Below, in pieces: positions 17,901 through 24,882 of a DNA stretch of 64,000 bases. Both the position numbers and the translations under genes were made by a program. Origin of the DNA: JACJXW01 sp964418125 (lineage in GTDB: Bacteria > Bacteroidota > Bacteroidia > Chitinophagales > Saprospiraceae); NCBI GenBank assembly GCA_964418125.1, contig CAYQKY010000022.1, positions 9,371 to 73,370 on the forward strand. The letters are read 5' to 3'. The stretch's first letter is position 1, and every line of letters begins with the position of its first letter. The notes under the pieces are model-generated. The model saw nothing but the letters and a program-made list of their open reading frames with translations, was not told the origin of the DNA and did not search any database.

Positions 17901-18123
17901 CCCCCTTGAGGTTCTCCTCGATCTTTTTGACGATGCCTTCTTCGATCTCTTCCGGCGAGGCGCCGGGGTACGCGATCTGGATCAGAATGATGCGGCTCTC
18001 CACCTCCGGAAAAAAGGTGGACTTCATGTTGAGCAACCCCACTGCTCCCATGATCAGGATGCCGAACATGACCAGGTTGGCCGCTACGGGATATTTTATG
18101 AAGTAGTTGATGAATTTTCTCAT
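14905..18123 (-). CDS. RND-family efflux pump, inner-membrane subunit
   Basis: A 1072-residue protein of the AcrB/MexB-like hydrophobe/amphiphile efflux superfamily. It has the expected 12 transmembrane helices and two large periplasmic loops. The proton-relay pair is visible in helix 4 as GILVDDGIVIGEN, and the companion ALVGILVNDALVF appears in the second half. Together with the adaptor upstream and the TolC protein downstream it would form a tripartite drug/lipophile exporter. The adaptor gene precedes it by 117 bp. The substrate is unknown; heavy-metal signatures are not evident. Confidence 0.92.
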   Translation of the reverse strand: MRKFINYFIKYPVAANLVMFGILIMGAVGLLNMKSTFFPEVESRIILIQIAYPGASPEEIEEGIVKKIEENLKGVTGVERYTSVSRENSGTVTVEVFKGYDTDVILQDVKNAVDQISSFPVGMEPPVVFKRENLGFAISFAISGDVNLKTLKRYGRQVEDDLLAMEGISKVSLSGFPEEEIEIAFRERGLRAYGLTFQQATLAVRNANIELTGGTIKGKDEELLVRTRNKAYYAEGLRDIVVKTNADGSVVRLHQVATLTDRWADNPNRSFLNDEPSVVVTVQNTLEEDMISITDKVQAYIDAFNKENDVVQATVIRDGSVILRQRIQLLTENGILGFVIVVLLLAMFLHWRLAFWVAIAIPISFAGMFIMASALGVTINVISLFGMILVIGILVDDGIVIGENIYQQYEEGVPRLKAALDGTMQVLPAVFAAIITTVIAFSSFLFIDGRLGDFFSEMAVVVILSLTFSLIEGAVILPTHIAHSRALSPDRRPNRVQEGLEKVMNWMRSNLYGPVLHFAMYNKFLTIAIMVGILAMTVGSIRGGIIQTTFFPVIERDDMQITLQMPAGAREHITMEWLNHIEEAAWRANEKLSQRFFNGEKQAIQRIEKNLGPTTYEGNLSINLLDGENRDSLKLRDVVNAIRQEAGPIPAAEVVSYGAQSNFGKPISISLVGEEYQQLQAATSRVKAELQSLAELTDVVDNNQEGLREVNIQLKEKGRYLGLNLQEVVGQVRNGFFGSEVQRLQRGRDEVRVWVRYDAENRSDITRLQDMRVRFQDGREFPLSEIAELDIRRGVININHIDGKREIKVEADVASDDVSVSDLTTSLKEEIIPGILAEYSGVSALFEGQNREQEKSAKSIQVVGTIVLALMFFVIALTFRSVGQTLTVFLLIPFGIIGVGWGHWMLDLPISLFSFLGIIALVGILVNDALVFVTTYNTLIEAGKPQMEAIYETGISRFRPIVLTSVTTFAGLAPLLLEKSLQAQFLIPMAIAVSFGLLAITVVILVLLPVFLIVANRFKVYASYAWNGVKPDYEAVEAAIRKETGYEFLWYVFFVVIAIAAGAALYSQGGIF

Positions 18124-18162
18124 TGGGTTGCCTCGGTTGAGCTTTTGTATAAACGTGCAAGG

Positions 18163-18233
18163 GTGTAAACGTGTAAAAGTTCTGTACCCACTATGCCCCC
18201 CATTTCCACACTTGCACTTTTACACATTTACAC
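18163..18233 (-). repeat. GTGTAAA-word inverted repeat
   Basis: GTGTAAACGTGTAAAAGT (18163-18180) pairs with ACTTTTACACATTTACAC (18216-18233) at 17 of 18 positions over a 35-base loop. It fills the gap between the adaptor stop and the RND pump start, so it may tune relative expression within the operon. Confidence 0.5.
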
Positions 18234-18240
18234 AGGGGAG

Positions 18241-19416
18241 TCATTCCAAACTGCCAAACGCCTCCGCTTTCCCTTCCGAAGCGGAATCCTCTTCTTTTTT
18301 CGTCCTCAGCTTGATTTTCATGCCATCGAAGGCGCCGGGCGTCATCTCTTTGAGGATGGGCGTGCCGTCTTCCAGGCCGCGGACGATGGCCGCCTCTTCG
18401 GTGATCTTTACCACCTGAACCTCCCGGAGTTGGAGGAAAGAGTCCTGTACAACATAGAGGGCTTTCTGGCCGACCAGCAGGCTCCGGGGGACCTTCAGGG
18501 CGTTTTCGATGCTGCTGGCAGTCACCTCTCCGTGCATATACATATTTTCCCGCAGGGCCTCGCCACTCAGGCTGACGAACACTTTTACCGTCTGGGTGCC
18601 GGCGTCGACCTGGTCGCTGATCCGCCGGATACGGCCCGTCCACTTTCCGGGAATGTCCTCGGAGTAGAGCTCAACGGGGCTGCCCACTTTGATGTATTTC
18701 AGGTCCCGGAGCGCTACCGTAGCCTCCAGTTCGTAATTGCTGGTATTCATTAGCTCTCCCAGTTTCTGCCCGGCACGGACCACTGCTCCGGGGTTGATGC
18801 CCGCCTGGGTGATCACGCCGCCGAACGGAGCATAGATCGTATACTTGTTAAGGCGTTCCTCGGTGCTTTTGATATTGTAATACTGGCTATAGAGGTTGCG
18901 GGAGGCGATAAAATATTTCTCCTGGTCGTTGAGCGGTTCGGGAAAGGGGCGGATGGGCTCCTCCGGGCTGAACGCTTTGAGGTATTCCTGCCAGTGCCGG
19001 AAGCTTTCCGGGTAGTCGACCTTCAGGTCGGGCATCAGCTGGGTGATGGCATTGAGCAGGTTGCTCTTCTGGGAAAGAAGGGACAACCGGGATTCCTCCG
19101 CATTGATCCGGATCAGGATCGAACCCTTGGGGAAATAACTGCCCACCTTGAAGGGGCGGGAGGTGGCCTCCAGCGTGCCCGACACTTCGGCGAACAGGTC
19201 GATCTTGTCGAAGGCCGCCAGTTCTCCCTGGATATCCAGCGTGGTGGGAATGGTGGTGTTGCGCACATGCAGCGTATCGGCCTGGCGGGCTTGTGCCATA
19301 GCCGGCTTCCGTGCCGGCGGTTCTTTTTGCCGGCTAAGGAACCGGGAGGCGGCAAAGGAACCAAGCAGGATGGCCAGCCCGGCAAAGATGCTGATTCGGC
19401 GTAAGCTTGTATTCAT
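18241..19416 (-). CDS. RND efflux periplasmic adaptor (membrane-fusion protein)
   Basis: A 391-residue protein with an N-terminal membrane anchor (about residues 8-25). It then has the HlyD/AcrA order: beta-barrel strand, lipoyl-half motif GELAAFDKIDLFAEVSGTL, an alpha-hairpin, the second lipoyl half YAPFGGVITQAGINPGAVV, and a beta-barrel region ending near LRTKKEEDS. It bridges the RND pump encoded next with TolC. It is the first gene of the efflux operon; no TetR-type regulator is adjacent. Confidence 0.9.
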   Translation of the reverse strand: MNTSLRRISIFAGLAILLGSFAASRFLSRQKEPPARKPAMAQARQADTLHVRNTTIPTTLDIQGELAAFDKIDLFAEVSGTLEATSRPFKVGSYFPKGSILIRINAEESRLSLLSQKSNLLNAITQLMPDLKVDYPESFRHWQEYLKAFSPEEPIRPFPEPLNDQEKYFIASRNLYSQYYNIKSTEERLNKYTIYAPFGGVITQAGINPGAVVRAGQKLGELMNTSNYELEATVALRDLKYIKVGSPVELYSEDIPGKWTGRIRRISDQVDAGTQTVKVFVSLSGEALRENMYMHGEVTASSIENALKVPRSLLVGQKALYVVQDSFLQLREVQVVKITEEAAIVRGLEDGTPILKEMTPGAFDGMKIKLRTKKEEDSASEGKAEAFGSLE

Positions 19417-19613
19417 GACTGAATGCTTTCAATATTTTTTATCAGGCTGATATTTTTTATATCGGGATGCAGGCGGATCCGGGGAGGCGGCAGGGGCCAT
19501 CCCGGTTGGTGCAGAAGTATTGTTGCACACGCAACGATTAACGCCTGTATGCCGGCTTGGTTTAATATGGGCAAAAAAAAAAACTGCGTGAAGTTATGGA
19601 ATAATAAAATAAA
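19417..19613. other. Non-coding gap upstream of the adaptor gene
   Basis: No convincing gene. It contains an A11 run near 19572 and presumably the promoter of the efflux operon on the minus strand. A short open frame here has no protein-like features. Confidence 0.4.
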
Positions 19614-19615
19614 CA

Positions 19616-19639
19616 AGCCGCTTCCGGAAGAAAGCGGCT
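19616..19639 (-). terminator. Rho-independent-like terminator
   Basis: Read on the minus strand, AGCCGCTT / AAGCGGCT form an 8-bp stem with an 8-base loop, followed by a T-rich tract (TTGTTTATTTTATT). It lies about 85 bp beyond the stop of the 98-residue gene and should end that transcript before the efflux operon. Confidence 0.65.
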
Positions 19640-19723
19640 CAGAAGATGAGTCTTTAGTCAATATATAGTGAATGGGAATTTTCCCGTCTTAAAGTCAGTA
19701 CATATTTGTTTCTGCAACTATTT

Positions 19724-20020
19724 CTAATTCAGGGAAAACTGCATTACGGAATCGGCGGCATTGTGGAACATCAGTTCGGAAATATGGGGCGTCATATAGC
19801 CGCTCAGGGGCATCTGAGCGATATTCTCCATAACGTCAAACTCCGTTTCGGCCAGCATCACCGCCCAGAGTTTAGACCGGTCCATTGCCAGCGAATAGGA
19901 TTTAATAGCGCCCTGGGCCAGCATGGTGTTGATCACATACCGCTGCCTGGGTATCAGGGCCAGAAATTCTTCCGTAAATGTTTCCGGCAGGTCAAACTCA
20001 ACCATAAATGCCTTCTTCAT
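19724..20020 (-). CDS. Small YCII/muconolactone-isomerase-like protein
   Basis: A 98-residue soluble protein without signal peptide. The pattern (MVEFDLPETF at the start, helix with FLALIPRQRYVINTMLAQG, strand SYSLAMDRSKLWAVMLAE, then FDVMENIAQMPL) resembles ferredoxin-fold proteins of the YCII or muconolactone-isomerase type. These have mostly unknown roles. The catalytic residues of either family are not clearly present. It lies 165 bp behind the pirin stop on the same strand. Confidence 0.5.
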   Translation of the reverse strand: MKKAFMVEFDLPETFTEEFLALIPRQRYVINTMLAQGAIKSYSLAMDRSKLWAVMLAETEFDVMENIAQMPLSGYMTPHISELMFHNAADSVMQFSLN

Positions 20021-20118
20021 AAGTGTTTTTTTACATGGTCTACTGTATACAATGCCTTTTGGTGGCGATATGTTGTCATTACACTTGTTAAGGGAAACTT
20101 AATGAAGTCGGAAGTTCG

Positions 20119-20187
20119 AAGTCGGAAATCGGAAGTGCCAGTTGGAGCAGCCTGCCTATTGCCCTTCCGACTTCCGCTTTCCGACTT
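20119..20187 (-). repeat. AAGTCGGAA-word inverted repeat
   Basis: AAGTCGGAAATCGGAAGT (20119-20136) pairs with ACTTCCGCTTTCCGACTT (20170-20187) at 17 of 18 positions over a 33-base loop. Its inner edge overlaps the pirin stop codon. Confidence 0.55.
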
Positions 20188-21049
20188 AATCAATATACAC
20201 TCCCATTTTCCCCATCTGATAATCCCGCATGGCCTGCATGATCTCGGACTGGGTATTCATCACGTAGGGGCCCCACTGGGCGACCGGCTCGCCGATGGGC
20301 TCGCCGGCGAGGATGAGCGCCTGGGTGTCTTTGCGGGCGCGCAGGGAAAAGCCGGCCCCGTCATTTTTGAATTGGAGCATTGTTTCTCCTTCATAGGAGA
20401 AGTTCTCATTCAGCTGTATTTCTCCGTGCAGTATGTAGATCAGGGCATTGAAGTTTTCCGGTATTTCTATTTCCGTGTATCCTTCCGGACGGAGCTCTGC
20501 CTGCAGCGCCAGGATGGGCGTGAAGGTACGCGCCGGGCCCTGCTGGCCTTTATACTGCCCGGCAGCCAGGCGCAGGCTTACCTTGCCGCCATCCTCCGTG
20601 ATCGGGGGGATCTGTTCCGCTTTGATGTCCTGATAGGCGGGCTGGGCCATTTTGTGTTTTTGGGGCAGGTTGACCCACAATTGGATGCCCTCCATGACGC
20701 CGCCCGTTTCCATGAATTCCCGGGAGGCTCTTTCGCTGTGGATGATGCCCATGCCGGCGGTCATCCATTGTACATCTCCGCTTCTGAGAAGGCCTTCGTT
20801 GCCCCGGCTGTCCTTATGGCGGATACCGCCACTGTACAGGAAGGTTACGGGTTCGAAACCACGGTGGGGGTGTGGGCCGACGTCGAGGGGGTCAGCTCCC
20901 GGCTCCACCGTTGTCGGGCCAAAGTGATGCAGTAACAGGAAGGGGTCCACCTGTTCTACCCGGACGGTAGGCAGGGGTTGTTTGACTTCGGTTTTGCCCA
21001 TGCTCAGGTGTTCGGCCTGGGTGATGTGGGCTACGGATCGGTATTTCAT
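20186..21049 (-). CDS. Pirin family protein (bicupin)
   Basis: A 287-residue bicupin. The metal-binding set is visible in HPHRGFEPVTFLYSGG and in GMGIIHSER, corresponding to the His/His/His/Glu site of pirins. The second cupin (about 170-250) lacks obvious ligands, as usual. Pirins are iron proteins; some bacterial ones have quercetinase activity or bind enzymes such as pyruvate dehydrogenase. It is preceded by an iron-sulfur CDGSH gene on the same strand, which fits an iron or redox-linked pair. Confidence 0.9.
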   Translation of the reverse strand: MKYRSVAHITQAEHLSMGKTEVKQPLPTVRVEQVDPFLLLHHFGPTTVEPGADPLDVGPHPHRGFEPVTFLYSGGIRHKDSRGNEGLLRSGDVQWMTAGMGIIHSERASREFMETGGVMEGIQLWVNLPQKHKMAQPAYQDIKAEQIPPITEDGGKVSLRLAAGQYKGQQGPARTFTPILALQAELRPEGYTEIEIPENFNALIYILHGEIQLNENFSYEGETMLQFKNDGAGFSLRARKDTQALILAGEPIGEPVAQWGPYVMNTQSEIMQAMRDYQMGKMGVYID

Positions 21050-21062
21050 GGTTGGTGGCTAA

Positions 21063-21137
21063 ATTGTTGGATTGTTGAATTGTTGGGTAGCTGGATTGTT
21101 ATGTATCTGCTTGCCGGGGGGGCAGCAATCCAACAAT
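21063..21137 (-). repeat. TTGTTGGAT-word inverted repeat
   Basis: ATTGTTGGATTG (21063-21074) and CAATCCAACAAT (21126-21137) are exact complements, with further imperfect copies of the same word between them. They fill the gap between the CDGSH and pirin genes. Confidence 0.5.
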
Positions 21138-21163
21138 CCATCTATCCAACCATCTCCCCCTGC

Positions 21164-21607
21164 TTACCCTTCAAACCCCACCTTCCGGTGCGAGCCGTCA
21201 CAGAAAGGCTTATTTCCCGAAGCGCCACAGCGGCAGAAAGCGGTTTTCTTTTCTTTTCGGATGATGCTTCCGTCCGGCTGTTTTATAGAGGCCAGGCCAT
21301 GGACCATGAGGGGCCCATTGGGCAAGACCTCGATCAGGCGTTCTTCACCGGCGGGTTCCGGGGCGGATTGGCCGGCGCCTTCGTCATTGTAGTAGTAGGA
21401 CAGCGCTCCGGAAGGGCATTTTTTCACCTGTTCGACAATTCGGCCGGTATTGGCTCCTTCAGCGTCGATCCAGGGCCGTGCTTTGGGGTCGAATACTTCG
21501 GGCAGGCCCTTGTAGCAAAGGGTGGAATGCATACACAGGCCGGGTTTCCATACAATGGTGACTCCGCCATTGGTATATTCCTTTACGATGTCTTTCTTTT
21601 CGCTCAT
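21164..21607 (-). CDS. Fer4_19 plus CDGSH iron-sulfur protein
   Basis: A 147-residue protein made of two iron-sulfur modules. The N-terminal divergent mono-cluster domain has CMHSTLCYKGLPEVF and later KKCPSGALSY. The C-terminal CDGSH domain has CRCGASGNKPFCDGSH, with the 3Cys-1His ligand set for a 2Fe-2S cluster. Such fusions are common in Bacteroidota and are thought to handle electrons or clusters. The start is the ATG at 21607 (MSEKKDIVKEY); an open frame continues upstream only because it reads into the MITE at 21622-21784. Confidence 0.88.
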   Translation of the reverse strand: MSEKKDIVKEYTNGGVTIVWKPGLCMHSTLCYKGLPEVFDPKARPWIDAEGANTGRIVEQVKKCPSGALSYYYNDEGAGQSAPEPAGEERLIEVLPNGPLMVHGLASIKQPDGSIIRKEKKTAFCRCGASGNKPFCDGSHRKVGFEG

Positions 21608-21621
21608 TGGATTGTGGTTTA

Positions 21622-21784
21622 AGAACGTGTTTAAAATTAATCCTTTCGCTAATATGAGCGCCTCTCTTCGCCGGGCTTCGGCTATTTTTCGGCACGTACC
21701 TTCCAGGTATGCGCCGAAAAATAAGCCTCGCACGGCTTTGAGATCCATCTCATATTAGCTGAAAAACTAAATTTAAACACGTTC
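21622..21784. mobile_element. Second 163-bp MITE-like element
   Basis: The ends are exact inverted repeats AGAACGTGTTTAAA / TTTAAACACGTTCT, flanked by TA at 21620-21621 and 21785-21786. The interior is a nested palindrome: CTAATATGAG...CTCATATTAG around GGCTATTTTTCGGC...GCCGAAAAATAAGCC. It has the same length as the element at 1100-1262 but different ends, so it belongs to a different family with a similar plan. It lies just upstream of the CDGSH start and may separate that gene from its original promoter. Confidence 0.75.
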
Positions 21785-21786
21785 TA

Positions 21787-22119
21787 AGTTGGATCTCTGT
21801 TCTGGCATAGAAATAATAACCATTGTGATGGCCCTTGGTTCACACGGGAAAACAGCCGGAAAAGAAGAAACCTAATGGCAAACGGATGCGTTTTTAAACA
21901 AAAAAGTGAAAAAAAGCGGGAAATTGATGAAATTTGGTGCAGGAACTTGCTTTCCGGAGGTATTTCTGTAAAATTTGTGCGTACCGGACAACGTTAGGTT
22001 GTCATGGAAGGCTGATCTTTTGCAGCCCTGCCCAGCAGGAAACCAAAACGGGCGGCGCCGGTGTAATCAGAAGGATTGCAGGCGGAGCGGCGCCTGAGAA
22101 ACAAAACACTATATCGATC
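21787..22119. other. Non-coding region upstream of the SPOR-domain gene
   Basis: No gene is seen. A possible Bacteroidota-type promoter for the downstream gene is TTG at 21947 and TAAAATTTG at 21969, 19 bp apart. This is close to, but one base longer than, the TAnnTTTG form of the -7 element. Confidence 0.3.
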
Positions 22120-23868
22120 ATGAAGAAATTACTGCCACTCCTGGCGCTTCTGGCGCTCTTCGCTACGGAGAGCCTGGCGCAAAACCAGTCGTATTACACT
22201 ATTCAGGTAGGAACTTTCATCGACGCCAACCGGGACGATTTCAAACCGTTGCAATCCATCGGCTTCGTTCATGCCCGGGATATGGGCAATAACCTCCGGG
22301 AGGTCTATGTCGGAGGGTATTCCAGCCGGCAGGAAGCGGAAGAAGCAGCGGCGAAAGTCCGGGAAAAAGGATATGCCAACGCTTTCGTTCAGGAAAGAAG
22401 GCCTTCCGAAGGGCAAAGTGTACATGTCGTTCAGGTCGCTACCCGCCGGACCGATAAGGAGATCGAATGGGAGGAATTTATGAAGGCCGGCGACCTGTAT
22501 GGTATTCTCAGCGGCAACCTCATCAAGATCGTCATCGGCCCTTACAACAGCCTGGATGCAGCCAAGAACGACCTCAGCCGGGTACGCAGTATGGGATATA
22601 AGGACGCCTTTGCCAAGACGGTAAACAGCGCTACCCTCCACCGCCTCACCGATTTTGAGACCGGGGTGAAACAAGACCTCATTCCGATTGCTTTTGACCA
22701 GGCGGCCGGGCGCAGAGGCGTCGTGCCTGCCGAACCTCAAATGCAGGAGTACAACGTCCTGGCCGCCCGTACGCCCGATGTGGCCGAAAGGGATTACACT
22801 TACGGGGCCGGCGCTCCAACGGACTACAACTACTATCCCGGAACGGCCGCCGCTCGTTCTGCTGCCGCCCCCAGCCTGCCCAACATCCGGGCTGACGTCA
22901 AACGACAGTCCGTAATGAGCCTGCAGACAGTGCTGAAGGCCGAAAACACTTATACTTCTACAATCGATGGATATTACGGCAATGGTACCGCCAGCGCTTA
23001 CAAGGCGGCCATGGAAAATGACCGGGCCCTTCAAAAATACCAGGCCCTGGCGGAGTCGGTGTCTCTCCCCGGTTATCCTTCTTCCGCCGGTGAGCTTCAG
23101 CAAACCGTCAATGAACTGGGCGGCAACCCCGCCGCCGCCAGCCGCCTTGAACGGTCGAATGACCCCATGGCCTACGCCTACCGGGCCTATGTGCTCTTCG
23201 CCGGCTATGGCCCCGGCAGCACGGTAAACCAACTGATGAACACCGCCATCCGCGCTGCCTTCTCCGGGCGTACTGTGGCCAACCTGCCCTTCGACCCCAA
23301 TGCTACCTATGCCTATCAGGACCTCAGCCAGCTGGTATCTCACCTGTACTATATGCACTGCGGCTCCGGCGCCAACGTCGCCGCTCCCTGCTGGCTGGCA
23401 GAACGCCATCCCCAGGAGGCCGCACAGGCTTATCAGGCCTGCGCCCGCGTGCCGAACGGCGCCCTCAACGCACAGAATTGCGGCCAGTTTGAAAGCTGGC
23501 CGGAAGTGCGCTTGCTGCTGGCCATCGCCACCGACCTCAATGCCGAAGACCAGTTCAACCAGCAGCGGCTGGCCCAGGCCGCTTCGGAACGTTCCCGGCT
23601 CTATGCGGCTCCTTCTGCTCTAAACAGCTCAGAGGCCAGGGCGGTAGAGAACTGGAACAGTAACCTCCTGCGCGGCCTCGATACCTGGGGCAACCAGGAT
23701 CCGCTGCACCAGCAATCGGTCACCGCTCTTAAGGTTTCCTATTTCCAGACACAGGTCCGTCTGGAAGACTATTTCATGAATAAAGGATACAACGTGGACC
23801 AGGCGCGCGGCCTGGCGCTGGCCACCCTGCATACGCTGGTGGCTTACCATTTGCAACGATTTGTGTAA
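22120..23868 (+). CDS. Secreted SPOR-domain protein with peptidoglycan-binding-like region
   Basis: A 582-residue protein with a signal peptide ending SLAQ. Two SPOR-like repeats follow: YYTIQVGTFIDAN ... REVYVGGYSSRQEAE at about 25-95, and VHVVQVATRRT ... KIVIGPYNSLDAAK at about 103-180. SPOR domains bind glycan strands lacking stem peptides at division septa. A segment near residues 265-310 (MSLQTVLKAENTYTSTIDG then YYGNGTASAY) resembles a PG_binding_1 repeat. The C-terminal 250 residues are helical and unrecognised. It probably acts at the cell wall. Confidence 0.75.
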   Translation: MKKLLPLLALLALFATESLAQNQSYYTIQVGTFIDANRDDFKPLQSIGFVHARDMGNNLREVYVGGYSSRQEAEEAAAKVREKGYANAFVQERRPSEGQSVHVVQVATRRTDKEIEWEEFMKAGDLYGILSGNLIKIVIGPYNSLDAAKNDLSRVRSMGYKDAFAKTVNSATLHRLTDFETGVKQDLIPIAFDQAAGRRGVVPAEPQMQEYNVLAARTPDVAERDYTYGAGAPTDYNYYPGTAAARSAAAPSLPNIRADVKRQSVMSLQTVLKAENTYTSTIDGYYGNGTASAYKAAMENDRALQKYQALAESVSLPGYPSSAGELQQTVNELGGNPAAASRLERSNDPMAYAYRAYVLFAGYGPGSTVNQLMNTAIRAAFSGRTVANLPFDPNATYAYQDLSQLVSHLYYMHCGSGANVAAPCWLAERHPQEAAQAYQACARVPNGALNAQNCGQFESWPEVRLLLAIATDLNAEDQFNQQRLAQAASERSRLYAAPSALNSSEARAVENWNSNLLRGLDTWGNQDPLHQQSVTALKVSYFQTQVRLEDYFMNKGYNVDQARGLALATLHTLVAYHLQRFV

Positions 23869-24034
23869 TTGACAATTTCCCTGAGAGGAAGAGAGGTATG
23901 TTATTCGAAATGAAGGATTTATGCTAAGGAAAGGCCGCGTTTTTTGAAAAACAGGCGTGTAAAACCTCCGTCGTACTGTCCTTTTTTTTGAATAAAAAGG
24001 GAGTAACTTTATGGCGAAAACCCTGTTTGGGCTG

Positions 24035-24075
24035 AGCTAGTGGCCAGGCGACTTAAAGTCGACTGGCCACTAGCT
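24035..24075. terminator. Long GC-rich hairpin between convergent genes
   Basis: AGCTAGTGGCCAG pairs with CTGGCCACTAGCT, and an inner CGACTT/AAGTCG stem closes the loop; flanking GGGCT/GAGCCC may extend it. It lies between the SPOR-domain gene and the convergent lipoprotein gene. Confidence 0.6.
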
Positions 24076-24153
24076 TGAGCCCCCCTGCCTCCGGCTTCTG
24101 AATAGCCGAAACTCTCTGCCTGCCATGCCATTCAAAACCCGCAGACATAAACC

Positions 24154-24681
24154 TTACTGCAGCGCCCGGAAAGTCATATCCAGGCGCGTATCGTAATTCA
24201 GGCTGGGGGAAAAGGCCAGAAAAAAGACCACCTCCAGCCTGAATTTTTCCCGGATAAGGTCCCGCCGTACGTTGCGCAGGCCGGGCAGCAGGTCGATGCG
24301 GCTGCCGGGGCGGTCGATCTGCAGGCGGTCGATGTAGAATACCTCGTCAGCCTCCGTACAGGGGCGGGCGGTATCGGGGCAAAGGCGGATGGAGATTCGG
24401 TTCAGGAAATCGTAATTGAACCCATCGAAGGAAGTCAGCCGGGCTGAGATCGGGGCGATCTCGGTGATCGTGGCCGTATCCACATTATTCTCCTGAAGGT
24501 AAAAGTCAATATTGGTGTTGATGCCGCGCCGGGCCAGCGTGAACGGCAGCGTAAAGCTCTGCCCGGCGGGGATGAGCAGCTCAAAATTGGGGTAGAACAT
24601 CTCAAAGAGCGGCTCGCGCTGGTCTTTGGTGCAGGCGCCGGCCAGGACGATGGCGAGTATGCCGATCCATAATTTTTTCAT
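24154..24681 (-). CDS. Hypothetical lipoprotein
   Basis: A 175-residue protein with a lipoprotein signal (hydrophobic core, then LAGAC, Cys17 as the lipidated residue). The mature part is beta-rich and includes a conserved-looking RISIRLCPDTARPCTEADEVFYIDRL segment broken by two cysteines. It shows no enzymatic motif and I do not recognise the family. It stands alone, convergent with the SPOR gene and divergent from the GCS2-CBS gene. Confidence 0.65.
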   Translation of the reverse strand: MKKLWIGILAIVLAGACTKDQREPLFEMFYPNFELLIPAGQSFTLPFTLARRGINTNIDFYLQENNVDTATITEIAPISARLTSFDGFNYDFLNRISIRLCPDTARPCTEADEVFYIDRLQIDRPGSRIDLLPGLRNVRRDLIREKFRLEVVFFLAFSPSLNYDTRLDMTFRALQ

Positions 24682-24882
24682 AGGTTCCTTTCTGAATTTT
24701 CGTTTTTTTCGGGCTACAGCCTTTTTTTTTCAAATTACTCCTATCTTGAGGTAGCAATCTCCTCGTTTAGGGAATGTTTGGAAGTGTCTCCCGGCACTAT
24801 GTGTACGGGGCGGGGCTATTTCGGCTTCAAAAGTACCACCTCCGGCCATACTCTATTCAAAGCTAAAAAACTTTGCATAACA

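Noticed and set aside
21608..21748. N-terminal extension of the CDGSH protein reading through the MITE
   Set aside because: The extra residues are encoded by the mobile element's inverted repeat; the ATG at 21607 gives the normal domain start.
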